From Pseudomonadota bacterium (GTDB lineage Bacteria; Pseudomonadota; Alphaproteobacteria; Rhizobiales; Hyphomicrobiaceae), in assembly GCA_018242215.1 (NCBI GenBank), contig JAFECG010000017.1:95575-159574 (forward strand): 64,000 bases of DNA. Direction: 5' to 3'. A program made the position numbers and the translations under genes. Shown piece by piece: positions 50,274-59,086 of this stretch; the first letter of the stretch is position 1; the number at the start of each line of letters is the position of its first letter. The notes under the pieces were generated by a model. The model made no database searches, was not told the DNA's origin, and was given only the letters and a program-made list of their open reading frames with translations.

Positions 50274-51221
50274 ATGACGATTCGGGACGTCATCCTGCAG
50301 ATCGCGCAGATCGCCACGACGCTCGCACTTGCGCCGTTGCTGCAAGGCGTCATTCTTCAGTTCGAGGAACGGGTTCAGCGCGGACAAGGGCCGGGCATTT
50401 TTCAGCCTTATCGCGACCTTTGGAAACTCTTTCATAAACAGATCGTCGTTCCCCAAACGGCGTCCTGGCTCTATTGGGTCGCTCCCTTCGTCGCGTTCGC
50501 GACGACGATGACCGTCCCGATTCTTATTCCCGTGCTGACAAACTATCCGCTGCCGCTGTCCGACATGGGCGACATTCTCGGTGGCGGACTGATACTGACC
50601 CTCGGCTCATTCATGATCACGCTAGCGGGGCTCGATACGCGAAGCGCCTATGGCGGTATCGGATCGAGCCGGTCCGTGATGGTGGCGATATTGGCTGAGC
50701 CAACTCTCATACTTGTTTTTGTCGGCATCACCCTTCTCGCCAAGGCTATGTTGCCTTTTGTGGTCAACCATCTGCTTGTCGCCGAACCATCGGTCTATTG
50801 GGGGCCGACGCACCTGTTTCTTGTTGCGGCTTTCTTTGTGCTTCTTCTGGTCGAGACAGACCGGCTTCCCATTCACTCCAGCACGCACATAGAGATCTAC
50901 ATGATTGAGGAAGCCCGCATCCTCGAATACTCCGGCCCCATGCTGGCGATCCTGAAGTGGGCGTCGATGATGAAGCAGTTCGTCCTCTACACGATCTTTT
51001 GCAACGTCCTTTTGTTTCCGTGGGGCTTGTCATACGCGGGAACGGCCATCGGGATTGTCGGATCGATCATGGCGCTCATGCTGAAATTCCTTTTGGTCGC
51101 GTGCCTCGTGGTTGTGGTGGAAACGGTTCAGTCGCGCCTGAGGTTCTTTCGCTATCAGGAGCCGCTTGCCGCTTCGTTCATGCTCGCCGTGCTGGCGATT
51201 GTCGGCACGCAGTTGAGGTGA
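50274..51221 (+). CDS. HyfC/NuoH-like membrane subunit of an Ehr complex
   Basis: The 315-residue subunit corresponds to NuoH/HyfC/HycD: eight or nine helices with the conserved acidic loops LDTRSAYGGIGSSRSVMVAI and VETDRLPIHSSTHIEIYMIEEARILEYSG-type segment (DRLPIHSSTHIEIYMIEE). It forms the membrane site where the hydrophilic arm docks and ion pumping begins. It is the first gene after riboswitch C. GTG-50265 is an alternative start. Confidence 0.88.
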   Translation: MTIRDVILQIAQIATTLALAPLLQGVILQFEERVQRGQGPGIFQPYRDLWKLFHKQIVVPQTASWLYWVAPFVAFATTMTVPILIPVLTNYPLPLSDMGDILGGGLILTLGSFMITLAGLDTRSAYGGIGSSRSVMVAILAEPTLILVFVGITLLAKAMLPFVVNHLLVAEPSVYWGPTHLFLVAAFFVLLLVETDRLPIHSSTHIEIYMIEEARILEYSGPMLAILKWASMMKQFVLYTIFCNVLLFPWGLSYAGTAIGIVGSIMALMLKFLLVACLVVVVETVQSRLRFFRYQEPLAASFMLAVLAIVGTQLR

Positions 51222-51225
51222 CTTC

Positions 51226-51906
51226 ATGCTCGCTGCCCATCTCGATCCCCTTCCGGCCGCGCTCTTCAGCCTCTTGGCCATCGGCAGTCTGCTGCTCGCA
51301 TTCGTAATGTTGGGATCACGTTGGCTGCGCCACTACATGTTCGCTTTTGCCGCGCAGTCGTGGCTGATCGCAATTCTGTCCGCCGCGATCGGATTCTATG
51401 GCAGCTATGCCGAACTTTACATCGTAGCGATCCTCACGGCTGCGTTTCGGGGAATGCTTCTTCCGTATCTGATTCTACGCATTATCCGGCGGCTTGAAGT
51501 CAATCGCGAGATCCATCTGATACTCCAGCCGAGTTCAAGTTTGGTTATCGGAGCGTTTGCGGTCGTTTTTGCTCTTGTCGTTTCCTATCGGATTGGTACG
51601 GCCCTCAGCCTCGACGGAACCGTTGTCGTGCTCGCTCTGACCGTGATGCTGTCGATGAAACTCATCGGCTTCCTGATGCTGTCCGTCCGCCATGAAGCCG
51701 TCAGCCAGATCCTTGGCCTTCTGGTGTTGGAGAACGGGATCTTTCTCGGCGCACAGATCCTTGTTCCTGGCATGCCGCTTCTGATCGAAATCGTGATTCT
51801 TTTCGATCTCCTGATCGTCGTCGCGTGCTTCGGCGTCCTCGTCCAATATCTCCTAAGCCAAGTCGGAACGACGAGCACGCTCCACCTCAAGCGTCTGGTG
51901 GGCTGA
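51226..51906 (+). CDS. HyfE-like membrane subunit
   Basis: A 226-residue very hydrophobic protein with about six to seven helices, resembling HyfE/MrpC-NuoK-type subunits of hydrogenase-4-like complexes. It includes MLAAHLDPLPAALFSLLAIG and late acidic FDLLIVVACFGVL. It starts 4 nt after the NuoH-like gene, and its stop shares one base with the next start. The family assignment rests on hydrophobicity pattern, length and position as well as the weak HyfE similarity. Confidence 0.78.
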   Translation: MLAAHLDPLPAALFSLLAIGSLLLAFVMLGSRWLRHYMFAFAAQSWLIAILSAAIGFYGSYAELYIVAILTAAFRGMLLPYLILRIIRRLEVNREIHLILQPSSSLVIGAFAVVFALVVSYRIGTALSLDGTVVVLALTVMLSMKLIGFLMLSVRHEAVSQILGLLVLENGIFLGAQILVPGMPLLIEIVILFDLLIVVACFGVLVQYLLSQVGTTSTLHLKRLVG

Positions 51907-53393
51907 TGATAGAAAAGATCGGCATTCTTGCTCTTGTGATGACGCTAGCGCCCGTCTTTGCGATCATTCTTATTTTGATCGTTCGCCGTCCGTCTTTCGC
52001 TGAGTTCGTCAATCTGCTCGCGAGCGGAGTCTCGCTCGTATCCACGCTCGCGATCTTCATTTTTGCAGATAATGGAAAGTTCGCTTTTTGGAACGGATAC
52101 GTCGTTGTCGATGGCCTCGGGATTTGGGCCGTGCTTTGCGCTGCGATCGTGTACTTCCTCGCGTCGGTCTACGCCATTGGCTATATGCGCCTTCTTGGCG
52201 AAGCGGATCGGCTTCCGACGTTCTACGCCCTGTTCGCTGGGTTCGCGCTGAGCACGTTAGTTGGGCCGCTGATGAACAATGCCGGTCTCTATTGGATTGC
52301 GATCGAGCTGACGACGTTGATCAGCACTTTCCTTGTCGCGTTCGAACGGGAAGCGGCGAGCATCGAAGCCGCATGGAAATATATCATCGTCGTGTCCGCG
52401 GGCATTAGCTTAGCGCTCCTCGGGACGATTCTGTTCTATTGGAGCGGAACCTTCGTTCTAGGTCCGACGTACGACATGACGTGGGAGGCGCTGAGGCAAG
52501 CTGCGCCGAAGCTTAATCCGGCACTTGTGTCTGTGTCTTTTCTTCTTGTCCTTATCGGCTACGGCACAAAGGTGGGTCTGGCGCCGATGCATACATGGCT
52601 GCCGGACGCTCACAGCGAGGGCCCCGCGCCCGTGTCCGCGCTGCTTTCGGGCGCGCTTCTCAATACTGCCATGATCGGCATCATCCGTTATTTGTCTGTT
52701 GCCGACGCAGCCGGAATATCCAGATTGGCCCACGGTACGCTGCTTGCGCTCGCGGCCTTTTCGCTTTTCGTCGCCGCTCTCTTCATTGTTCGGCAAACCG
52801 GCATCAAGCGCCTGATGGCGTATTCGAGCGTAGAGCACATGGGCGTGATCGCCCTCGGGTTTGGGTTCGGCGGACAGCTCGGCGTCGCGGGCGCGCTCTA
52901 TCACATGCTCAATCACTCGCTCAACAAATCGCTGATGTTCTTCGGCGCCGGTAGCGTCATGAGGGCCTATGGAACGAAGCGGATCCCGAGCATTCGCAAG
53001 GTTGCGCAATACTATCCTGTCGTAGGAGCGCTATGGCTCGCAGGAGCCGTGGCAATCACCGGTGCGCCACCGTTCGGATTGTTCCTCAGCGAATTGACGA
53101 TCATCCGTGCGGGTTTGCACGAAGGTTTTGGTCTTCTCGTCGGCCTCATGGCCGTCCTGCTCATCGTTATCTTTATCGGTTTCCTCAATCACTTTCGCAT
53201 GATGTATTTCGAGTCGGACAATGGCGCGCCGACAAACAAACCGCCGATCAGCTGGTGGTGCGTGCTCCCGATGTGGCTCGCACTTATACCGCTCTTCATC
53301 ATGGGCCTCTGGTGGCCGCCATCGCTTTGGGCGCACTTCACGAGCATAGCGCAAGGATTGGCCCCGCTTTCGATTGCGGAGGCGTCGCCATGA
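51906..53393 (+). CDS. HyfF/NuoN-like proton-pumping antiporter subunit
   Basis: A roughly 495-residue Mrp-antiporter-like subunit with about fourteen helices. Key features are NAGLYWIAIELTTLISTFLVAFER with the channel Glu, WKYIIVVSAGISLALLGT with the Lys, KVGLAPMHTWLPDAHSEGPAPVSALLSGALLNTAM-type core (GLAPMHTWLPDAHSEGPAPV), YSSVEHMGVIALGFG and HMLNHSLNKSLMFFGAG. This is the ion-translocating module of complex I and group-4 hydrogenases. ATG-51906 overlaps the upstream stop. Confidence 0.9.
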   Translation: MIEKIGILALVMTLAPVFAIILILIVRRPSFAEFVNLLASGVSLVSTLAIFIFADNGKFAFWNGYVVVDGLGIWAVLCAAIVYFLASVYAIGYMRLLGEADRLPTFYALFAGFALSTLVGPLMNNAGLYWIAIELTTLISTFLVAFEREAASIEAAWKYIIVVSAGISLALLGTILFYWSGTFVLGPTYDMTWEALRQAAPKLNPALVSVSFLLVLIGYGTKVGLAPMHTWLPDAHSEGPAPVSALLSGALLNTAMIGIIRYLSVADAAGISRLAHGTLLALAAFSLFVAALFIVRQTGIKRLMAYSSVEHMGVIALGFGFGGQLGVAGALYHMLNHSLNKSLMFFGAGSVMRAYGTKRIPSIRKVAQYYPVVGALWLAGAVAITGAPPFGLFLSELTIIRAGLHEGFGLLVGLMAVLLIVIFIGFLNHFRMMYFESDNGAPTNKPPISWWCVLPMWLALIPLFIMGLWWPPSLWAHFTSIAQGLAPLSIAEASP

Positions 53394-54859
53394 AAGGCAC
53401 ACGGTCGAAGTCGATCACCGTCGAGGGCCTGAAGCGCGAGGCGCAGAATCTGCGCGATAGAGGCGGCCGGATCCAATTCGTCTACGCGTGGTGTCCGCGA
53501 GGAAAGGACACCGAGCTTCGCTACATCGCGGCGGTTCCTAATAAACAGGAATTCGAAACGTGGATTTTAAGGGGGGCGACAAGTGTGCCGACCCTTGCAT
53601 CGATCTGGCCGCTTCTCGGCTGGCACGAACGGGAAACGATGGACCTTTACGGGATCAAGTTTGGGGATCATCCCGAGCCCTACCCCCTGGTCCTCTGGAA
53701 AGACCGCGCTAGCCACATCAACGGAAAACATCTAACGGAGCATCGTCGGGGCGATGGTGGCCAGTACTTGCCGTTGATCGAAGGGGAAGACGTTCAACAA
53801 CTGCCGTTCGGGCCGGTCCGCGCCGACGTTTTGGAGTCGGCGGAATTTACGTTCTTCTACGTGGGCGAGCACATCATCCACTATCAGCCGCGCCTCTTCT
53901 TTAAGCACCGCGGTATGGAATCGCGGTTCGAGTCATGTGATCCGGAGCGCGCTGTGATCGTGGCCGAGCGCGTCTCGGCGGTAGGAAGCGTCGCCCATGC
54001 ACTGGCCTACTGCGGGGCCGTCGAGCGGGCAGCGGGTTGCATTGTGCCGGTCCGAGCCCGTGCGCTGAGAGTCCTGCTGGCGGAACTGGAACGGCTGTAC
54101 AATCACCTGCATTATCTCGGCCATCTTTGCCATACGACGACGCTGAAAGTCGGCGAAGCCCAAGGTAAGCTGCTTGAAGAGACGGCCAAGCAACTCAACG
54201 GCAAGCTCACCGGCAGCCGCTTTCTTCGAAGCATTTTGGTGCCCGGCGGGCTTCGGCGGGACCTAGAGCCGGACCAATGGCTCGGAGAGCAGCTTGAAGC
54301 ACTGCGCGTCGAATTCGCAGCCTACGTCGAACGGCTTGAAGAGTCCGAAAGTCATCTTGATCGCCTGATCACGACGGGCGTGCTGTCACAACGCGTCGCA
54401 TTCGATCAGGGTGCGACAGGACCGGTAGAGCGCGCCTCGGGGCTCGATCGCGATCTGCGTCGTGATCATCCTTACGCTTATTACGGATCGCTTCCGGTCG
54501 GCGTGCCGACGAACGACGAAGGCGATGCATACGCGCGGGCCCGCGTGCGGATCGCAGAAGCCGAAACGTCTTTTGCGCTGTGCCAAAGGATCCTGCTTTT
54601 GCTCGAGCCCGGCGACGTTCGCAGCGCTTGCGAGCCTCAACCGATGTCTGAAGGACTGGGATGGGCCGAGAGCCCGCGCGGGTCGCTTTTTTATGCTGTC
54701 CATATCGGGGAAGACGGCCGGTTGGCACGGGTCAAGATCAAGTCGCCGTCATTTTCCAATTGGCGCGCTTTCCCGTTCACGGTGCACGATTCAAACATGA
54801 TGGACTACGCGATCAATGAAGCCAGCTTCGGGCTCACGATAGCCGGTTGTGATCGCTAG
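53390..54859 (+). CDS. Fused NuoC-NuoD-like large subunit without Ni ligands
   Basis: The 489-residue protein fuses a 30-kDa-type domain (about 1-135; LLGWHERETMDLYGIKFGDHPEPY) with a 49-kDa/hydrogenase-large domain. In [NiFe] hydrogenases the L1 motif is CGIC; here the same place reads AERVSAVGSVAHALAYC, with Ser196 and Gly199. The C-terminal CxxC is reduced to TIAGCDR, leaving one cysteine (Cys487). Three of four Ni ligands are missing, so this is an Ehr (energy-converting hydrogenase-related) subunit, not a hydrogenase. It overlaps the previous gene by 4 nt. Confidence 0.92.
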   Translation: MKGTRSKSITVEGLKREAQNLRDRGGRIQFVYAWCPRGKDTELRYIAAVPNKQEFETWILRGATSVPTLASIWPLLGWHERETMDLYGIKFGDHPEPYPLVLWKDRASHINGKHLTEHRRGDGGQYLPLIEGEDVQQLPFGPVRADVLESAEFTFFYVGEHIIHYQPRLFFKHRGMESRFESCDPERAVIVAERVSAVGSVAHALAYCGAVERAAGCIVPVRARALRVLLAELERLYNHLHYLGHLCHTTTLKVGEAQGKLLEETAKQLNGKLTGSRFLRSILVPGGLRRDLEPDQWLGEQLEALRVEFAAYVERLEESESHLDRLITTGVLSQRVAFDQGATGPVERASGLDRDLRRDHPYAYYGSLPVGVPTNDEGDAYARARVRIAEAETSFALCQRILLLLEPGDVRSACEPQPMSEGLGWAESPRGSLFYAVHIGEDGRLARVKIKSPSFSNWRAFPFTVHDSNMMDYAINEASFGLTIAGCDR

Positions 54860-54870
54860 GAGATTGGCCC

Positions 54871-55659
54871 ATGGCGTTGTGGACTTTATTCGGATTGAGG
54901 AGTGGAAAAGCAACCACCGAATGGCCTCTCAAAGGCGAGACGGATGGTCAGACCCATGTGCTTGGAATGCCGCGCTACAATCCCGCTCAATGCCTGGACG
55001 GATGCAAGGAATGTGCAGAGGTCTGTCCGACGCACGCTATCGATGCCAAAGATGATGTGATTCAAATTGACTATGGCCGTTGTGTCGTATGCCAGCTCTG
55101 TACCGAGGCCTGCCCTGCAGGCGCAATGGAGCCGTCCAACGATTGGGCGTTTGGCGTCCGCGGGCGTGCCGATCTTTATTGGTCGGAGGAAGGCGGATCA
55201 TCAACAGCCCAGCCGCGATCTGGCAGGAGCGCGTTCAGGCGCAGTCTCCATATCCGCCATGTCGATGCGGGCTCATGCAACGGCTGCGAGTCGGAACTGC
55301 AAGGACTCAACAATCCCTTCTACAACCTGCACCGGTTCGGAATTTTCTTCACACCGTCTCCGCGCTTTGCGGATCTCCTGCTCGTTACTGGTCCTGTAAC
55401 CAGACCGATGCTCGAACCTCTACGGGCGACCTATGCCGCCATGCCCGAGCCGCGCTGGGTCATGGCCGTCGGAACATGTGCGGTGTCCGGCGGCATTGCT
55501 GGCGGGACCTATGCCTGCGGTAATGGCCTCGACGGCGTGCTTCCTGTGGATCTCTATCTTCCTGGATGCCCGCCCAATCCGGCTGCCATCATCGAGGCGC
55601 TTCTCATGTTCCTCGATCGCGCGCCGCAAAGGGTGAAGGGAGGGCGGATCGGTGGCTAA
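54871..55659 (+). CDS. Fused ferredoxin (NuoI/HycF-like) and NuoB/HycG-like small subunit
   Basis: The 262-residue protein has an N-terminal 2[4Fe-4S] domain (cysteines 41, 45, 48, 52 and 71, 74, 77, 81; CKECAEVCP and CVVCQLCTEACP) joined to a NuoB-like small subunit whose cluster ligands are kept: SCNGCESEL, GTCAVSGG and PGCPPNP. It carries electrons to the complex core. The fusion is unusual, as these are separate proteins in Hyc/Hyf and complex I. Its end overlaps the next gene by 8 nt. Confidence 0.92.
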   Translation: MALWTLFGLRSGKATTEWPLKGETDGQTHVLGMPRYNPAQCLDGCKECAEVCPTHAIDAKDDVIQIDYGRCVVCQLCTEACPAGAMEPSNDWAFGVRGRADLYWSEEGGSSTAQPRSGRSAFRRSLHIRHVDAGSCNGCESELQGLNNPFYNLHRFGIFFTPSPRFADLLLVTGPVTRPMLEPLRATYAAMPEPRWVMAVGTCAVSGGIAGGTYACGNGLDGVLPVDLYLPGCPPNPAAIIEALLMFLDRAPQRVKGGRIGG

Positions 55660-57628
55660 TTCGCTGCTATTCGCGATGTTCCTTGCATGGGTCGGCGCCG
55701 CGATCGTGTCGTTGTTGCGATGTGTGATGTTGAGCCGGGTGCTTCTTGCGGTTGGAGCATTTCTGGGGATGATTGCCGCTGTCTCGACGCTGCCTGACGC
55801 AACGGCCACGGTATCGCTTCCTGTCACGATCGCTTCCGAACGGATCTCGTTCCGCTTGGCACCAGAGGCATTGTGGCTGATGGGCCTCGGACTTCTGCCG
55901 ACTTTTTTTGCGTGCACCCTGTGTTCGCCGACACGAGACGGGGCGAGCGGATGGCTCTTCGGAGTCGCAATGAGTCTTATCGGGGCGCTGGGAGTATTTG
56001 GACTTCAGAATGGAGCCGCATTTCTCGTGGCCTGGGAAATCATGAGCTTGGGCGGTGCGGTCACGATCTTGTCCGAACGCCTTGCGCCCGACCGAGGTCG
56101 CACCGTGCTTTTCATGTTGGCGCTGTTGGAGGTCGGGGCAGTGGCGTTGATTGTCGCCATCGCCGTCTTGGGAATGCGATCCTCTTCACTTAATTTTGCT
56201 GCGTTCGCCTCCGGCGGATTGTCGTTTTCAAGCACAGCGAATTTTGGATTGGGAATTCTGCTTCTCGTTGGCTTTGGTGCCAAGCTCGGCCTGTTGCCGT
56301 TCTACGAGTGGTTCCCGGGCGCCTACGGTTCAGGAAGCGGCGCATCGGGTGTCATTCTCTCCGGCATCGTACTCAACGCAGCGTTCTTCGGTTTGGCCCG
56401 TGGGCTAGTCGAGTGGCTGCCTTCGGGCCATGACCAATCGCTTGGCCTGCTATCAATAATCGTCATCATCGTTGCCACAGTCAGCGCCATTCTGACGATC
56501 CTTTACGCGTTTCAGCAAGATGATTGGCGCCGCCTCCTAAGCTTTTCGTCAGCCGAGAACGCATGCATCGCCGTCCTGGCTCTCGGCGCGGCGATGCTGT
56601 TTCGGAATTCTGGCCTTCGGGATCTCGCAGGACTCGCATGGACCATTGCATTTCTGCATCTTGGAGGTCATGCGATTGCGAAAGGCGGCTTATTCCTGGT
56701 CGCCGACGGTCTACACGGTTCGACCGGAAGTTATCTGATTGCGCCGAGCGGCGCAGGCAGCCATCGACTGTTCGGCATTGGAGCGCTGTTTGCAGCGATG
56801 AGCTTGGCGGCGATGCCGCCGACGGGTGGGTTCGTCAGCGAATGGTTTATGTTTCAAACGGTCTTTCAAGGGTTTCACCTTCCCAATCTCGGTGGCCGTT
56901 TGGTGTTATCCCTCACGGGCGCGGGCCTTGCATTGACCGCGGCGGTCGGCTTCGCAACTTACGTCAAGATTATTGGCATCGGGATACTTGGGCGCGATGG
57001 TGCACGACGGGCGTCGGTGCCGAAAACGTATTCATTTGCCGTCATCATCCTCGGTTTGGCCATTGTCGCACTTGGCGCGGGCATGCCGCTCTGGCTACAA
57101 GCCTTCGACAGCACGACGGCTGAGCATTTCGGCTCGGCTGTCTCATCCAATATGCACGATGGGCCTCTGCTGGTCCCTTTAACGGCGAAGTTTGCCTTCA
57201 TCTCGCCGTCGCTATTGATCGTCGTGATGCCGCTGTTGGCGCTTATTCCCATTGCATTCGTGGTCTTCAGTTTACGGTTTTCAGTACGCCGCGCGCCTGT
57301 CTGGTACGGAGGACTTCATCCCGACGCTACCCACGCCTCGACGACTGCACTGACGTTTTCGAACGCAATGCGCACGTTCTACAGCTTCGTCTATCGCCCA
57401 ACGTCGGACATCGGACGAGATGCCGACGTCAAAGGCTACTTCGTCAAGAAGCTTGTATTTGAACACGACGTTGCGCCGATTTTCGGTCCGTTGCTGTTCC
57501 AGCCGATCGTGCGTGCGGTCCGCGCAGCCGCGGGTAAACTGCGCCTGCTGCAGTCTGGAAATTTGAATTTTTATCTCAGTTTGATCGGTCTTTTGCTAGT
57601 GCTCGTCCTCGGACTGACATTGGCCTAA
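55652..57628 (+). CDS. HyfB/NuoL-like proton-pumping subunit
   Basis: The 658-residue GTG-started protein is the second Mrp-antiporter-like subunit with about fifteen helices. It shows FLVAWEIMSLGGAVTILSERL with the channel Glu, GAKLGLLPFYEWFPGAYGSG, LLSFSSAENACIAVLALG, FLHLGGHAIAKGGLFLVADG, and PPTGGFVSEWFMFQTVF. With the HyfF-like subunit it gives two potential ion channels. It closes the Ehr block; crcB follows after 22 bp. Confidence 0.9.
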   Translation: MANSLLFAMFLAWVGAAIVSLLRCVMLSRVLLAVGAFLGMIAAVSTLPDATATVSLPVTIASERISFRLAPEALWLMGLGLLPTFFACTLCSPTRDGASGWLFGVAMSLIGALGVFGLQNGAAFLVAWEIMSLGGAVTILSERLAPDRGRTVLFMLALLEVGAVALIVAIAVLGMRSSSLNFAAFASGGLSFSSTANFGLGILLLVGFGAKLGLLPFYEWFPGAYGSGSGASGVILSGIVLNAAFFGLARGLVEWLPSGHDQSLGLLSIIVIIVATVSAILTILYAFQQDDWRRLLSFSSAENACIAVLALGAAMLFRNSGLRDLAGLAWTIAFLHLGGHAIAKGGLFLVADGLHGSTGSYLIAPSGAGSHRLFGIGALFAAMSLAAMPPTGGFVSEWFMFQTVFQGFHLPNLGGRLVLSLTGAGLALTAAVGFATYVKIIGIGILGRDGARRASVPKTYSFAVIILGLAIVALGAGMPLWLQAFDSTTAEHFGSAVSSNMHDGPLLVPLTAKFAFISPSLLIVVMPLLALIPIAFVVFSLRFSVRRAPVWYGGLHPDATHASTTALTFSNAMRTFYSFVYRPTSDIGRDADVKGYFVKKLVFEHDVAPIFGPLLFQPIVRAVRAAAGKLRLLQSGNLNFYLSLIGLLLVLVLGLTLA

Positions 57629-57650
57629 CCAAAGGAGTCACGACGTTTCG

Positions 57651-58025
57651 ATGTGGACGTACATTGCCATAGCTATCGGCGGCACGATTGGCTGCTGGGC
57701 TCGCTTCCTGCAAACGAATCTTGTGCAGGCCGTTTACGGTCGCGACTTTCCGTTCGCGACAATGAGCATCAACGTCATGGGAAGCTTTCTCATGGGCTTT
57801 CTGTTCATCGAGACGTTGGAACGTCTTACGCTTTCTCCACCCCTGCGAACGGGCATACTGACCGGCGTGCTCGGCGGGTACACCACCTTCTCCACGTTCG
57901 AGATGGAAGCTGTGCTCCTCGCCGAAAATGGCGAGGCCCTGAAGGCGGTCCTCTATCTCGTTCTGTCGGTCATACTCGGCTTCGGTGCCGCGTTCGGAGG
58001 CGCCTATATAGCTCGGAACTTGTAA
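57651..58025 (+). CDS. crcB: Fluoride channel CrcB (Fluc)
   Basis: The 124-residue protein has four helices and Fluc landmarks: GGTIGCWARFLQTNLVQ, PFATMSINVMGSFLMGFLF (with the Asn that lines the pore), and GVLGGYTTFSTFEMEAVLL with the TTFSTF phenylalanine motif. Fluc dimers passively export fluoride. It is in the same direction and closely spaced after the Ehr genes, so riboswitch C can control it. The DUF190 start shares its stop codon. Confidence 0.95.
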   Translation: MWTYIAIAIGGTIGCWARFLQTNLVQAVYGRDFPFATMSINVMGSFLMGFLFIETLERLTLSPPLRTGILTGVLGGYTTFSTFEMEAVLLAENGEALKAVLYLVLSVILGFGAAFGGAYIARNL

Positions 58026-58381
58026 TGGATATCTCAATGGCGAACGAGATTCTGATAGTCCGCGTCTACATAAGCGAAGCGGATCACGGTCGAAGGAAAA
58101 CGCTGATGCAGGAGATCCTGACGCTTCTGCAGGATCGCCATGCTGTGCGGGGTGTGACCGTGTTTCGAGGGATTGCCGGATTCGGCGCAAGTGGTGAGGT
58201 GCGTGCTGACGACATCTTGCGGCTCAACGTCGATCTCCCACTGGTGATCGAGTTCTTTGACGAGCCGCGTATCGTGCAAGCGGCTATCGAGCTTCTAGAC
58301 GGTTTGGTGCCGAGCGGACACATCGTCTCTTGGTCCGCAACGCAATACGGAACAATGACTTCGCCTGCAAAGCAGGGCTGA
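58025..58381 (+). CDS. DUF190 protein, CrcB partner
   Basis: The 118-residue protein matches DUF190: ILIVRVYISEADHGRRKTLMQEIL, GVTVFRGIAGFGASGEVRADDILRLNVDLPLVIEFFD-type core (FRGIAGFGASGEV and LPLVIEFFDEP). The ferredoxin-like fold resembles PII-type regulators. DUF190 genes commonly follow crcB, suggesting a fluoride-linked role. Its ATG overlaps the crcB stop (TAATG). Confidence 0.9.
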   Translation: MDISMANEILIVRVYISEADHGRRKTLMQEILTLLQDRHAVRGVTVFRGIAGFGASGEVRADDILRLNVDLPLVIEFFDEPRIVQAAIELLDGLVPSGHIVSWSATQYGTMTSPAKQG

Positions 58382-58409
58382 AACTTGAGCGCGGTGCAGA
58401 GAAGGTACC

Positions 58410-59072
58410 ATGCGCAAGAAAAGGAACGCTCGAATAGAGGAACCGTCGGTGCCACCGCTGGCGCTAACGCATGGCCAGATGCTTTGGCTTCTTTCCGAAC
58501 TCGGTTTTCACCACGGCGTGCATCCGGCGACATTCAATTACTATGTAAAATCACTGCGTAAGCTTGGCATACCTTTTGGGACAGAAGGCCGCGGAAGGCC
58601 GCACGAGCATGTCGTTTACATCTTCGAAGACTTGATGGAACTCGCCCTGGCCCTGTTACTTAGGGTCTACGGTACGTTGCCGGACGCAGTCGCGGTGGGC
58701 CTACGAAATTTTCGCAATGATCTGCGGCCAATCTATCGTCAAGCCTACATCGAAGGCATCGCGCCGAAATGCTCGAAAGTTAGTGTCAGACAGATGGGTC
58801 GCTCTACGAGCGCAACCGGGCTCTATCTCGATCTGGGTATCCGTTACGCCGCAGGACGGATGACGGGATTTGGCCCGCCACGTGCAGTTTCACCGTTCGA
58901 GGCGGCCTGTATTTATTTGCACAGTGAGCTTCCGGGGCGTGCCTGCTTGCCACTCAATATGTCTGCTGTGGCGAAATCGATCATCGTCGCCTCGCGCCAT
59001 TTGCCAAATATTGGACGAGGTCATGCAGCGTCTCGGGCGATCGCAAGACGCAGTACGGGCAATCGCCCCTGA
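58410..59072 (+). CDS. Hypothetical protein with HTH-like N-terminus
   Basis: The 220-residue product starts basic (MRKKRNARIEEPS) and has LTHGQMLWLLSELGFHHGVH followed by ATFNYYVKSLRKLGIPFG, suggesting a MerR-like or other helix-turn-helix. The middle helix LMELALALLLRVYGTLPDAVA is hydrophobic. The C-terminal 25 residues look less ordered than the rest and may be altered by a frameshift. GAAGG lies before ATG-58410. It sits between two DUF190 genes, so regulation by fluoride or of fluoride genes is possible. Confidence 0.6.
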   Translation: MRKKRNARIEEPSVPPLALTHGQMLWLLSELGFHHGVHPATFNYYVKSLRKLGIPFGTEGRGRPHEHVVYIFEDLMELALALLLRVYGTLPDAVAVGLRNFRNDLRPIYRQAYIEGIAPKCSKVSVRQMGRSTSATGLYLDLGIRYAAGRMTGFGPPRAVSPFEAACIYLHSELPGRACLPLNMSAVAKSIIVASRHLPNIGRGHAASRAIARRSTGNRP

Positions 59073-59086
59073 GGTGGAGGTTGAGA

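Noticed and set aside
50274-57628. Annotation as hydrogenase-4 or formate hydrogenlyase
   Set aside because: Three of four Ni-ligand cysteines are missing and no formate dehydrogenase gene is adjacent.
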